Assembly (NCBI GenBank): GCA_036503555.1 | Contig: DASXWQ010000093.1 | Location: 17,197 to 81,196 of the forward strand | DNA length: 64,000 nucleotides | DNA from: Actinocatenispora sp036503555 | GTDB taxonomy: Bacteria > Actinomycetota > Actinomycetes > Mycobacteriales > Micromonosporaceae | Reading direction: 5' to 3' | Part shown: piece after piece, positions 7,014-15,679 of the stretch | Layout: each line of letters opens with the position of its first letter | Numbering within the stretch: the first letter of the stretch is position 1 | The notes under the pieces: generated by a model | Seen by the model: the letters and a program-made list of their open reading frames with translations, nothing else | Told to the model about the DNA's origin: nothing | The model's database searches: none | Program-made: the position numbers and the translations under genes

Positions 7014-8618
7014 TCAGGGCATCGTCTCGTACGCGGGGAGGGTCAGGAAGTCGACGAAGTCGTCGGCCAGGGCCACCTCGACGAACAGGCGGCGCGCCGC
7101 CGCGTACCCGGACTCGTCGTAGGACGGGCCGGCCTCGGCGCGGATCTCGGCGAGGGCCTCGTCGACGACGGTCTCGACCAGCTCGCGGGTGACCTTCTCG
7201 CCGCCGTCGAGCGTCACGTCGTTGTGCAGCCACTGCCAGATCTGCGAACGGGAGATCTCCGCGGTCGCGGCGTCCTCCATCAGGTTGAAGATGGCGACGG
7301 CGCCGGTGCCGTTGAGCCAGGACGCCAGGTACCGGAGGGCGACGCTGACCGCGTTGCGCAGCCCGTCGAGCGTCTTCGCGCCGGGGGTGGCGGCGACGTC
7401 GAGCAGCTGCGCGGCGGGGACGGCCACCTCGTCCCGCGTACGGTCGAGCTGGTTCGGCGCGTCGCCGAGGACCCCGTCGAACACCTCGCGGCACACGGGT
7501 ACCAGGTCGGGGTGGGCCACCCAGGAGCCGTCGAACCCGTCGCCGGCCTCGCGTTCCTTGTCGGCGCGTACCTTCGCCAGCGCGGTCCGGTTGACCTCGG
7601 CGTCGCGCCGGCTCGGGATGAACGCCGCCATCCCGCCGATCGCGTGCGCCCCGCGCTTGTGGCACGTACGCACCAGCAGCTCCGTGTACGCCCGCATGAA
7701 CGGTGCGGTCATCGTCACCGCGTTCCGGTCGGGCAGCAGGAAGTCGGCGCCGCGGCTGCGGAACTTCTTGATGATGCTGAACAGGTAGTCCCAGCGGCCG
7801 GCGTTGAGGCCCGCGGAGTGCTCGCGCAGCTCGTACAGGATCTCCTCCATGCGGAACGCGGCGGGGATCGTCTCGATCAGCACCGTCGCGCGGATGGTGC
7901 CGCGGTCGAGCCCGAGCACGTCCTCGGCGTGGGAGAACACGTCGTTCCACAGCCGCGCCTCAAGGTGGCTCTCCATCTTCGGCAGGTAGTAGTACGGCCC
8001 GAGGCCGCGGGCGAGCTGCCGCCGGGCGCAGCCGACGAGGTACATCGTGAAGTCGAAGAGGCTGCCGGACACGCGCTCGCCGTCGACCGTGACGTGCTTC
8101 TCCGGCAGGTGCCAGCCGCGCGGCCGGACCACGATGGTCGCCAGGTCGTCGCCCAGCTCGTACCGCTTGCCCTCGGGGCTGGTGAAGTCGATCGCGCCGT
8201 CGAGCGCGTCGCGCAGGTTGAGCTGGCCCTCCACCATGTTCGGCCACAGCGGCGTGTTGGCGTCCTCGAAGTCGGCGAGCCACACCTTCGCGCCGGAGTT
8301 GAGCGCGTTGATGGTCATCTTGCGGTCGGTGGGGCCGGTGATCTCGACGCGGCGGTCGGCGAGGCCCGGCGCGGGCGGCGCGACCCGCCAGTCGCCGGCG
8401 CGTACGTCGGCGGTGTCGGTGGCGAAGTCGAGCATCTCCCCGGCGTGCAGCCGGCGCTGCTGCTCGTCCCGCGCGGCGAGCAGCTCCCGTCGCCGGCCGT
8501 CGTACCTGCGGTGCAGGTCGGCCAGCAGGCCCAGCGCCTCCGCGCTGAGCACCTCGTCGTACCGGTCGCCGATCGGCCCGGTGACCTGCACCCCGTCCGG
8601 CGTCGCCAGCGTCGTCAT
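7014..8618 (-). CDS. aceB: Malate synthase A
   Basis: A 534-aa enzyme condensing glyoxylate and acetyl-CoA to malate in the glyoxylate shunt. The family motifs are clear: DFEDANTPLWPNMVEGQLNL, YYYLPKMESHLEARLWNDVF, RATVLIETIPAAFRMEEILY, and GAHAIGGMAAFIPSRRDAEV. The length is normal for the A-type enzyme. The ATG at 8618 is preceded by AGGAG seven bases upstream. It is divergent from an IclR-type regulator across a 183-base region that holds GGAA/TTCC half-sites, so regulation by that IclR protein is likely. Isocitrate lyase is not in the window. Confidence 0.96.
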   Translation of the reverse strand: MTTLATPDGVQVTGPIGDRYDEVLSAEALGLLADLHRRYDGRRRELLAARDEQQRRLHAGEMLDFATDTADVRAGDWRVAPPAPGLADRRVEITGPTDRKMTINALNSGAKVWLADFEDANTPLWPNMVEGQLNLRDALDGAIDFTSPEGKRYELGDDLATIVVRPRGWHLPEKHVTVDGERVSGSLFDFTMYLVGCARRQLARGLGPYYYLPKMESHLEARLWNDVFSHAEDVLGLDRGTIRATVLIETIPAAFRMEEILYELREHSAGLNAGRWDYLFSIIKKFRSRGADFLLPDRNAVTMTAPFMRAYTELLVRTCHKRGAHAIGGMAAFIPSRRDAEVNRTALAKVRADKEREAGDGFDGSWVAHPDLVPVCREVFDGVLGDAPNQLDRTRDEVAVPAAQLLDVAATPGAKTLDGLRNAVSVALRYLASWLNGTGAVAIFNLMEDAATAEISRSQIWQWLHNDVTLDGGEKVTRELVETVVDEALAEIRAEAGPSYDESGYAAARRLFVEVALADDFVDFLTLPAYETMP

Positions 8619-8640
8619 GACCGCTCCTATTTCGCGATGT

Positions 8641-8664
8641 GGAATGAGTTTCCTTGATATGGAA
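8641..8664. promoter_or_regulatory. Candidate IclR operator in the aceB promoter
   Basis: GGAAT at 8641, TTTCC at 8649 and GGAAT at 8661 form two overlapping inverted pairs (GGAA-N5-TTCC and TTCC-N7-GGAA) in an AT-richer stretch just upstream of aceB. IclR proteins bind such short inverted repeats; binding here is inferred from position. Confidence 0.4.
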
Positions 8665-8725
8665 TACTGTCCCGCAACATACCTGGGGCAGGGACCACGG
8701 ACAACCGGAACGGGGTGAACGCGGG

Positions 8726-8805
8726 ATGGGCACCGCCGACGTACTCGCCGCCGCGGAGGCGGGATGAGCACCGCCGACGTACTCGCCGCCGCGGAGGCGG
8801 GATGA
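8726..8805 (+). repeat. Two tandem 38-bp coupled-leader units (13-codon mini-ORFs)
   Basis: ATG 8726 opens a 13-codon frame MGTADVLAAAEAG whose TGA overlaps ATG 8764; that opens MSTADVLAAAEAG, whose TGA overlaps ATG 8802, the start of the IclR gene. Each unit carries a GGAGG four bases before the next ATG, so each acts as a ribosome site plus start. A closely similar unit sits between glcD and glcF (34727-34768). Confidence 0.7.
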
Positions 8806-9572
8806 GCACCGCCGGGGACGCGGCGAGCGGTGGGGTGCAGTCGGTCGACCGCACGTTGCGGCTGCTGGACGCGCTCGGCGACGCCGACGCCCCGCGTACG
8901 TTGTCCGAACTCGCCGCCGCGACCGGGCTCGCCGCGCCCACCGCGCACCGCCTCGTGCGAAGCCTCGTCCGGTACGGCTACGTGCGGCAGGAACCGTCGC
9001 GGCGGTACACGCTCGGGCCGCGGCTGGTGTTCCTCGGCGAGCGCGCCGCGACGCTGCTCGGCGGCTGGGCCGAGCCGTACCTGCGCGAGCTGCGCGACGC
9101 CACCGGCGAGACCACGAACCTCGCACTCCTCGACGGCGACGAGATGGTGTACGTGACGCAGGCGGCGGGCCGGCACCAGATGCGCATGTTCACCGAACCG
9201 GGCCGACGCGTACCGCCGCACGCGACCGCCGTCGGCAAGGCGCTGCTCGCCAACCTGACCGACGACGACGTGCGGGATCTGTTGTCCCGCACGGGAATGC
9301 CGGCGCGTACCGCCGCGACGCTGACCGACCCGGCCGTGATGCTCGCGCACCTCGCCGACGTGCGCCGCCGTGGGTACGCCGTCGACGACGAGGAGCAGGA
9401 GACCGGCGTACGGTGCCTCGCCGTCGCGATTCCCGCCGCACCACGGGCGATGGCGGTCTCCGTTTCCGGCCCGTCCGGCCGAATCACCGACGCCGCGATC
9501 GAACGATTCGCGCCGCACTTGACGCGCGTCGCGACACGCATGGGTGTCGCGTTGTCCGCGAACCGGGAATGA
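8802..9572 (+). CDS. IclR-family transcriptional regulator
   Basis: A 256-aa protein. The N-terminal winged helix (about 12-75) has SVDRTLRLLDAL and LSELAAATGLAAPTAHRLVR; the effector domain (80-250) has GRRVPPHATAVGKALLANLT and GYAVDDEEQETGVRCLAVAI, both typical of IclR. The effector of such proteins next to malate synthase is often glyoxylate or a related acid; this is inference from context. The ATG at 8802 is the third start in a series of 38-bp units and is overlapped by the stop of the preceding mini-ORF. It is divergent from aceB. Confidence 0.92.
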   Translation: MSTAGDAASGGVQSVDRTLRLLDALGDADAPRTLSELAAATGLAAPTAHRLVRSLVRYGYVRQEPSRRYTLGPRLVFLGERAATLLGGWAEPYLRELRDATGETTNLALLDGDEMVYVTQAAGRHQMRMFTEPGRRVPPHATAVGKALLANLTDDDVRDLLSRTGMPARTAATLTDPAVMLAHLADVRRRGYAVDDEEQETGVRCLAVAIPAAPRAMAVSVSGPSGRITDAAIERFAPHLTRVATRMGVALSANRE

Positions 9573-9721
9573 CCGTTCGGCATCGACGCGGGCGAATCCC
9601 GTTTCGGTACAAGGAAATGCGCGCGTTCGACGACGGGTGCGTATCGGCCACAGTGGACCGTCGGTACGACGAAAATCCCGAAGCAGTAGCGCGATGCGTG
9701 TTGAGGGTGCACAGTGGACAC

Positions 9722-9925
9722 ATGAGCGACAGTGGTGAAGCGCCGCGCTTCTACTGGTGCCTCCGGCATCAGCGGGTCGAGCCGGAGGGCTCGAAATGCC
9801 CGGTGCGCTTCCTGCTCGGGCCGTACCCGACGCGGGAGGCGGCCACCGCCGCTCTGGATCAGGTACACGAACGGAACGAGGAGTGGGACGCCGAGGATGC
9901 CCGTTGGAGGGGGTCGGCGGAGTGA
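9722..9925 (+). CDS. Conserved hypothetical, 67 aa
   Basis: A small soluble protein MSDSGEAPRFYWCLRHQRVE, then CPVRFLLGPYPTREAATAAL and a helical end (VHERNEEWDAEDARW). The CLRHxRVE plus LGPYxTREEA pattern is familiar from short conserved actinobacterial proteins of unknown role; the second half resembles the SPOR-type repeat (GPYPTREAATAALDQV). Two cysteines might bind metal. Two copies of a CCACAGTGG-like palindrome core lie at 9648 and 9710 upstream of its start. Confidence 0.7.
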   Translation: MSDSGEAPRFYWCLRHQRVEPEGSKCPVRFLLGPYPTREAATAALDQVHERNEEWDAEDARWRGSAE

Positions 9926-10112
9926 ATCGCCGACGGCATCTTCTCGCGCCGCGACACCGGTACCCATGAACAGCGCGACGCGTTGGCGCCCAACGACATA
10001 ACCACAACTTCAGACGGTCACCAGTAGCCGAAAGGCAACTCGTCACGGATCACGGGCGGCGGCACCCATTGCCGCCACACACCCGGGATCCGACAAGGGG
10101 GAGACGGGAAAC

Positions 10113-11576
10113 ATGGCGACGACGAAGACCACCGGTACCGCGAGCCGAAAGGCCGCGACCACGCGGCGGAGCGCCGCATCGAAGACCACCGCCGCGCGCG
10201 TGCCGAGCACGCGGAAGACGGCGACCAGCCCGGTCACACCGGCCCGCAAGACAGCGGCGAAGAAGACCACCACGGCACGCACCGCCGCGAAGAAGACGGC
10301 GGCGAAGAAGACCGCGCCGGCCCGCAAGACCGCGGCCCGCAAGACGGCACCCGCCCGCAAGACCGCGACGCGCACGACGAGCACCGCGCGCAAGACCGCG
10401 GCCCGCAAGACGACCACGGCCCGCAAGACCGCGACGCGCAAGGCGACGCCGGCGCGCAAGACCGCGGCGACGCGTACCACCGCGAAGCGGGCGGTCGCGA
10501 AGAAGGCGCCGGCCCGCAAGACTGCCGGTCGTACGACGACGGCGCGCAAGACGGCGGCGAAGAAGGCCCCGGCGCGCAGGACCGCGACCAGCGCGGCGCG
10601 GAAGACCACCGCGGCGCGCAAGACGACCGCGCGGAAGTCGACCGCCAAGAAGGCGCCGGCCCGCAAGACGGCGGCGAGGAAGACGACTGCGGCGCGCAAG
10701 ACCGCGGCCAGGAAGACCGCCACCACGCGGAAGACGGCCGCGAAGAAGACAGCGCCCGCGCGCAAGACCGCGGCCAAGAAGACCACTACTGCGCGCAAGA
10801 CCGCGGCGAAGAAGACGACTGCGGCGAGGAAGACGGCCGCGAAGAAGACGACCGCGGCGCGGAAGACCGCGGCGAAGAAGACGACTGCGGCGAGGAAGAC
10901 GGCCGCGAAGAAGACGACGGCCGCGAAGAAGACGACGACCGCGCGCAAGACGCCCGCCCGGAATACCACGGCCAAGAAGGCGGCGGCGAAGAAGACGGCG
11001 CCGGCGCGGAAGGCCGCCGCCAGGAAGACGACGGCGGCGCGGAAGACCGCGGCCAAGAGGACGACCGCCCGCACGAGTGCGGCCAAGAAGACCGCGCCGG
11101 CGCGCAAGACCGCCGCCAGGAAGACCACTGCGGCGCGGAAGACCGCGACGAAGAAGGCCGCGCCGGCGCGGAAGAGCGCGGCCAGGAAGGCCACCTCGAC
11201 GCGTCGTACGCCGGCCAAGCGGGCGACCAAGAAGGCGACCACGGCGGCCCGCCGTACGGTCAGGAAGGCGGCGGCGAAGAAGACGACCGCGGCCCGCCGG
11301 GCGCCGGCCCGGAAGGCGACGGCGACGACGGCGTCCGCCCGGAAGGCCACCACACGGCGGTCGGCGGCGAAGAAGGCGTCGACGCGTACGGCGGCGTCCC
11401 GGAGCCGGCCGGCGGCGAAACGCGCCGCGTCGCGTCCGGTCGCCCGGCGTACGGTGCGGTCGACGGCGGGGCGGACCGGCCGTACGGTCGCGAAGAAGTC
11501 CGCCAGCGCGCGCAAGACCGCCACGAAGCGGGCATCGACCCGGACGTCCAGGGCCGGGGCGAAGCGTACGAGGTGA
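10113..11576 (+). CDS. Lys/Ala-rich histone H1-like protein without HU domain
   Basis: A 487-aa, extremely basic low-complexity protein built almost wholly of KTAAKKTTTARK-like repeats (Lys, Ala, Thr, Arg). It starts MATTKTTGTASRKAATTRRS after a purine-rich GGGGGAGACGGG ribosome site and ends RTSRAGAKRTR. The composition resembles eukaryotic H1 tails and the tails of actinobacterial HupS/HU fusions, but here no globular HU domain is present at either end. It would bind DNA or RNA nonspecifically and compact the nucleoid. The repeats make the DNA itself repetitive; long antisense frames across it are shadows. Confidence 0.85.
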   Translation: MATTKTTGTASRKAATTRRSAASKTTAARVPSTRKTATSPVTPARKTAAKKTTTARTAAKKTAAKKTAPARKTAARKTAPARKTATRTTSTARKTAARKTTTARKTATRKATPARKTAATRTTAKRAVAKKAPARKTAGRTTTARKTAAKKAPARRTATSAARKTTAARKTTARKSTAKKAPARKTAARKTTAARKTAARKTATTRKTAAKKTAPARKTAAKKTTTARKTAAKKTTAARKTAAKKTTAARKTAAKKTTAARKTAAKKTTAAKKTTTARKTPARNTTAKKAAAKKTAPARKAAARKTTAARKTAAKRTTARTSAAKKTAPARKTAARKTTAARKTATKKAAPARKSAARKATSTRRTPAKRATKKATTAARRTVRKAAAKKTTAARRAPARKATATTASARKATTRRSAAKKASTRTAASRSRPAAKRAASRPVARRTVRSTAGRTGRTVAKKSASARKTATKRASTRTSRAGAKRTR

Positions 11577-11736
11577 TCGGCGGGTCCGAAGGCCGCCCGG
11601 GGGCACGAGGCCGCCGGGCGGCTCGCCATCGGGGGACTTCGCCGGGCGCCGGGGTGCCGGCCGGGCCCTGCGGGGTGGACGGGGCCGGCTCGTCGGGCGG
11701 CTGGCACCGGCGCCGCGGCGGGTGGAGACTACTCGG

Positions 11737-13137
11737 GTGGTGACCCGAGGAGTGCAGCGAGCGAGGATCCATGCGCCGCGGATCGACTTCGGCGCGCTGC
11801 GCCGCGAGTTGGAGCTGCCGGACGAGTTCCCGCCCGAGGTCAGGCTCGCCGCCGAGGAGGCCGCGAGCGTCGCACGGGCGCCCGCGCGCGAGCGCACCGA
11901 CCTGCCGCTGGTGACGCTGGATCCGCTCGGCTCGCGCGACCTGGACCAGGCGATGGGTCTGGTGCGGCGGCGCGGCGGGTTCCGGCTGCACTACGCGATC
12001 GCGGACGTCGCCGCGTTCGTCGCGCCGGGCGGCGCGCTGGACGGCGAGGCGTGGCGCCGTTCGCAGACGATCTACTTCCCGGACACCCGCGTACCGCTGC
12101 ATCCGCCGGTGCTGAGCGAGGGCGCGGCGAGCCTGCTGCCCGGCCAGGTACGGCCGGCGCTGCTGTGGACGATCGACCTGGACGACGCCGCCGAGCCCAC
12201 CGCCGTACGGCTGGAGCGTGCGATGGTGCGCAGCCGCGCGCAGCTCGACTATCCGGCGATGGCGCGGGCGCTGTCCGACGGCGGCCTCCCCGCCGAGATC
12301 GCCGCGCTGCCCGAGGTCGGCCGGCTGCGCCGCGCCGCCGCCGTCGGCCGTGGCGCGATCGAGCTGAACGCGCCGGAGGCCGAGGTCGAGCCGGACGGTA
12401 CGGGCTGGCGCCTGGTGCTGCGGTCGGCGGCGCCGATGGAGGAGCACAACGCGCAGGTGTCGCTGCTGACGGGGATGTGCGCGGCGCAGATCATGCTGGC
12501 CGGCGGCGTCGGCGTGCTGCGTACCCTGCCGGCGGCGCAGCCGGCCGACGTGACCCGGGTCCAGGCCGGCGCCCGCGCGCTCGGCATCGACTGGCCGGCC
12601 GACGCCACCGCCGCGCAGGTCCTCGCCAGCGTGGACCCGGGTACCCCGCGCGGCGCCGCGTTCCTCGACCTGGCGGCGACGCTGCTGCGCGGCGCCGGGT
12701 ACACGCCGTTCGACGGCGCGGCGCCGAAGCGGGTCGGGCACGCCGGCGTCGGCTCGTCGTACGCGCACGTCACGGCGCCGCTGCGGCGGCTCGTCGACCG
12801 GTACGCGCTGGAGGTGTGCCTGGCGTTGGTCGACGGGCGGGACGTGCCGGACTGGGCGCGTCGCGGGCTGGCCCGGCTGCCGTCGGTGATGTCCGCCGGC
12901 GACCAGCGCGCGTCGGCCGCCGAACGGGCGGTCGTCGACCTGACGGAGGCGGTACTGCTTGCCGGGCGGGTCGGCGAGACGTTCGACGCGGCGGTCGTCG
13001 ACGTCGGTACCGTCGCGCTCGACGACCCGCCCGTCCGGGCCCGCTGCGAGGGTGAGGACCTGCCCGTCGGCGACCGCGTCCGGGTACGCCTGGTCGAGGC
13101 CGACCCCGCCACCCGCCGCGTTCTGTTCCGCCACTGA
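11737..13137 (+). CDS. RNB-domain exoribonuclease (RNase II/R family)
   Basis: A 466-aa protein with the RNB catalytic signature LVTLDPLGSRDLDQAMGL near residue 65 (acidic residues that bind Mg2+), followed by HYAIADVAAFV, FPDTRVPLHPPVLSEGAASL and the C-terminal YAHVTAPLRRLVDRYALEVC. It lacks the cold-shock and S1 domains of full RNase R, as do many actinobacterial versions. It degrades RNA 3' to 5'. Starts at GTG 11737 or 11740; the first has a better-spaced GGAG. It lies 160 bases after the Lys/Ala-rich gene. Confidence 0.9.
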   Translation: MVTRGVQRARIHAPRIDFGALRRELELPDEFPPEVRLAAEEAASVARAPARERTDLPLVTLDPLGSRDLDQAMGLVRRRGGFRLHYAIADVAAFVAPGGALDGEAWRRSQTIYFPDTRVPLHPPVLSEGAASLLPGQVRPALLWTIDLDDAAEPTAVRLERAMVRSRAQLDYPAMARALSDGGLPAEIAALPEVGRLRRAAAVGRGAIELNAPEAEVEPDGTGWRLVLRSAAPMEEHNAQVSLLTGMCAAQIMLAGGVGVLRTLPAAQPADVTRVQAGARALGIDWPADATAAQVLASVDPGTPRGAAFLDLAATLLRGAGYTPFDGAAPKRVGHAGVGSSYAHVTAPLRRLVDRYALEVCLALVDGRDVPDWARRGLARLPSVMSAGDQRASAAERAVVDLTEAVLLAGRVGETFDAAVVDVGTVALDDPPVRARCEGEDLPVGDRVRVRLVEADPATRRVLFRH

Positions 13138-13233
13138 CCCACCCGCGCCGGCGGCGTACCGGCTGGTCGGGTGAGAGGAAGGTCGCGGCCGGGTCTGCGG
13201 GCGGGGGCCGGTCGGGTGCGGTTGAATGGGGCC

Positions 13234-13926
13234 ATGCCGTACGACCCGAGCCTGCTGCCCGACGTCTCCACCCACACCGTCGGTGTCCTCGGCGGCACCG
13301 GTCCGCAGGGCCGCGGCCTCGCGTACCGGCTGGCCCGCGCGGGCCAGGCCGTGGTGCTCGGTTCGCGCAGCGCCGAGCGGGGTGCGTCCGCGGCGGCCGA
13401 GCTGGCCGCGTTGCCCGGCGCCGAGCGCGGTGCCCTGTCCGGCGGGGACAACGCGCTCGCCGCGGCGGCCGACATCGTCGTCGCCGCCCTGCCGTACGAG
13501 GGGCACGCGGAGACGCTGACCGCGCTGCGCGCCGAGCTGGCCGGCCGGATCCTGGTCGACTGCGTGAACCCGCTCGGCTTCGACAAGCGCGGGCCGTACC
13601 CGCTGTCCGTGCCGGAGGGCAGCGCCGCCGAGCAGGCCGCGTCGCTGCTGCCGGACACCCGGGTGACCGCCGCGTTCCACCACGTCAGCGCGGTGCTGCT
13701 GACCGACCCGGACGTCGACGACATCGCCACCGACGTGCTCGTACTCGGCGACGACCGCGACGCCACCGACCAGGTGCAGGCCCTCGCGAACCGCATCACC
13801 GGCATGCGCGGGGTGTACGCGGGGCGGCTGCGCAACGCCGGCCAGGTCGAGGCGCTGACCGCGAACCTCATCGCGGTCAACCGGCGGTACAAGGCGCACG
13901 CGGGCCTGCGGATCACCGACGTCTGA
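13234..13926 (+). CDS. npdG: NADPH-dependent F420 reductase
   Basis: A 230-aa Rossmann protein. The nucleotide-binding start VGVLGGTGPQGRGLAYRLAR and the following VVLGSRSAERG are the fingerprint of F420H2:NADP oxidoreductase, and VDCVNPLGFDKRGPYPLSVP and VTAAFHHVSAVLL match the family along its length. The enzyme moves hydride between NADP(H) and the deazaflavin F420 in the cytosol. The stop overlaps the ATG of the next gene by one base (TGATG), showing coupling to the BtuF-like protein. Confidence 0.93.
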   Translation: MPYDPSLLPDVSTHTVGVLGGTGPQGRGLAYRLARAGQAVVLGSRSAERGASAAAELAALPGAERGALSGGDNALAAAADIVVAALPYEGHAETLTALRAELAGRILVDCVNPLGFDKRGPYPLSVPEGSAAEQAASLLPDTRVTAAFHHVSAVLLTDPDVDDIATDVLVLGDDRDATDQVQALANRITGMRGVYAGRLRNAGQVEALTANLIAVNRRYKAHAGLRITDV

Positions 13927-14630
13927 TGCTGCGGGTGGTGTCGCTGGTCCCGTCGCTGACCGAGTCGGTGGCGGTGACGGCGCCCGAGCTGCTGGTCGGC
14001 GCGACCGACTGGTGCACCGAACCGCCCGGCCTGTCCGTGCCGCGGATCGGCGGCAGCAAGTACCCGCGGGTCGCCGACGTGGTCGCGCTGCGCCCGGATC
14101 TGGTGCTGGCCATCGAGGAGGAGAACCGGCTCGCGGACGTCGAGGCGTTGCGCGCGGCCGGGATCGACGTGTGGGTCGGCTCTCCGCGTACCGTGGACGC
14201 CGCACTGTCCACATTGGACGAGATGTTCGGGGTGCTGGGGGTTCCGCGGCCGGGCTGGCTGTCGGACGCGGCGCGCGCCTGGTCGGCGCCACCGGTCGGG
14301 CCGGCGCGGCGCGCGGTGGTACCGGTGTGGCGGCGGCCGTGGGTGTGGCTGGGCGCCGACACGTTCGCCGCGGACGTGTTGCGGCGTCTGGGTGTCACCG
14401 TCGCCGAGGTTGCCGATGGTCGCTACCCGCGGGTCGACGTGCCGACCGCGCTGCGCGCCCGGCCGGACCTCGTGGTGCTGCCGGACGAGCCGTACCGGTT
14501 CACCGATGGCGACGGGCCGGAGGCGTTCGGTGGCCTGCCGTACGCGCTGGTGTCCGGCCGCCACCTCACCTGGTACGGCCCGTCGCTGGTGACCGCGCCC
14601 GCCGTGCTGTCCGCCGCCCTCGCCGCCTGA
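13926..14630 (+). CDS. BtuF-like helical-backbone binding protein, cytosolic
   Basis: A 234-aa protein starting MLRVVSLVPSLTESVAVTAP. It has the two-lobe pattern of cobalamin/siderophore binding proteins: GATDWCTEPPGLSVPRIGG, SKYPRVADVVALRPDLVLA, a connecting helix, then WVWLGADTFAADVLRRLGV and LRARPDLVVLPDEPYRF. No signal peptide is present, so it is not a normal transport receptor; such short cytosolic versions are widespread in actinobacteria and their ligand is unknown. It overlaps npdG by one base. Confidence 0.82.
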   Translation: MLRVVSLVPSLTESVAVTAPELLVGATDWCTEPPGLSVPRIGGSKYPRVADVVALRPDLVLAIEEENRLADVEALRAAGIDVWVGSPRTVDAALSTLDEMFGVLGVPRPGWLSDAARAWSAPPVGPARRAVVPVWRRPWVWLGADTFAADVLRRLGVTVAEVADGRYPRVDVPTALRARPDLVVLPDEPYRFTDGDGPEAFGGLPYALVSGRHLTWYGPSLVTAPAVLSAALAA

Positions 14631-14651
14631 CCGGCGGGCGCGCGCCGGGGT

Positions 14652-14930
14652 TCAGCCGGCGAGGGTTCGCTCGACGTTCGCGGCCATGACGGCCAGCACC
14701 CGGGCGGTCTCGGCGTACTGCTCCGCGGTGAGGCCCTCGACCACCGACTCCCGGTCGCGCCGGAACCGTGCCGGCGACCGCCTCGTACGCCGTCGGCCGG
14801 TGTCGGTGAGTGCGACGGGCTCGCCGTCGGCGAGCCAGCCGCGGCCGGCGAGGCCGGCGAGTACGGCGTGCACGTCGCGCTCGCCGTCGGGCCAGAACGG
14901 TGCCGGCGCCGCTTCGATCCCAGCGTGACG
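14652..14930 (-). pseudogene. C-terminal remnant of a MarR-like regulator
   Basis: In the frame ending at 14652 the sequence DVHAVLAGLAGRGWLADGEP, VALTDTGRRR and LTAEQYAETARVLAVMAANV reads as the recognition wing and dimerisation helix of a MarR-type protein. Upstream of about 14930 the frame loses protein character and merges with an oppositely oriented regulator remnant. No sensible start codon exists. It looks like the 3' part of a gene cut by rearrangement. Confidence 0.4.
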
Positions 14931-15250
14931 GAGATCGGGCGGGCGCTGGTGGCGATCCGGCGCAGTCAGGCACGGCGCGGCCTGGCCCGGCTGGCCGAGC
15001 GGCGCGGCGCCCGCACCGGGCGGCACTCGACGCCGGGCTGCTGCGCCGCGGCGCCGACCCCACCGACGGCCGGCGCTCACCGCTGCGCCTGACCGCCGCC
15101 GGCCGCCACGCACTCGACCGGGTCCATGCGTTCCGGCGCGACGTCGTCGCCGAGGCGACCGCCGGCTGGTCGGCCGCCGACCGCGTCGCGCTGGCCGGCC
15201 TCCTCACCCGCTTCGTCGCCGACTTCACCGCGGTCACCACGCGGGCGTGA
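14925..15250 (+). pseudogene. MarR-family regulator with internal deletion
   Basis: From GTG 14925 the frame gives VTEIGRALVAIRRSQARRGL ARLAERRG, the first helix of a MarR protein. Another frame then gives DAGLLRRGADPTDGRRSPLR, LTAAGRHALDRVHAFRRDVV and a C-terminal helix ending at 15250, the wing and last helices of the family. About 45 residues with most of the DNA-recognition helix are missing at the junction near 15000-15030. The gene is almost certainly inactive. Confidence 0.6.
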
Positions 15251-15253
15251 CCG

Positions 15254-15613
15254 TCACCGACGTGCCTGGGTACACGCCGCTTCCTGGGCGGCCATGACGT
15301 CGTCGCCGTGCTCGAAGGCCCAGGCGCCGACGGCGTCGATCGGCCCGAGCAGGCTCCGCCCCAGGGCGGTGAGCCGGTACTCGACCCGGACCGGCGCGTC
15401 GTGCTCCTGCCGGTCGACCAGACCGTTGAACCGCAGCCGCCGCAGGGTCTCGGTGAGGACCTTCGAGCTGATGCCCCCGATCCGCTCCCGGAGCTCGGCC
15501 GGCCGGGTGGGGCCGTCCCGCAGCGCCCAGAGGACCACCGCGTTCCAGGTGTTGGACAGCAGGTCGAAGGCGAGGCGGGCACGGCAGTCGGCGAGGAAGG
15601 CGTCGGTCGGCAC
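15254..15613 (-). CDS. HxlR-family transcriptional regulator
   Basis: A 119-aa winged-helix protein from a GTG at 15613 (VPTDAFLADCRARLAFDLLS). The family core is present: NTWNAVVLWALRDGPTRPAE, LRERIGGISSKVLTETLRRL, then VDRQEHDAPVRVEYRLTALG and a C-terminal helix. The cysteine near the N-terminus (DCRARL) is the redox-sensing cysteine position in several HxlR proteins. It is divergent from the NADP-binding oxidoreductase at 15680 and is likely to control it, as is common for this regulator type. Confidence 0.88.
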   Translation of the reverse strand: MPTDAFLADCRARLAFDLLSNTWNAVVLWALRDGPTRPAELRERIGGISSKVLTETLRRLRFNGLVDRQEHDAPVRVEYRLTALGRSLLGPIDAVGAWAFEHGDDVMAAQEAACTQARR

Positions 15614-15679
15614 GTACCAGATGGTGCCCGAACGGCTCTCTAGCGTCGATGGGGATCGACCGACGAGAGGGAACGTGTG

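Noticed and set aside
10043..11897. Long antisense frames rich in Ala/Val/Phe or Arg/Gly across the Lys/Ala gene
   Set aside because: They arise from the repeat codons of the real gene at 10113 and show no fold or start signal.
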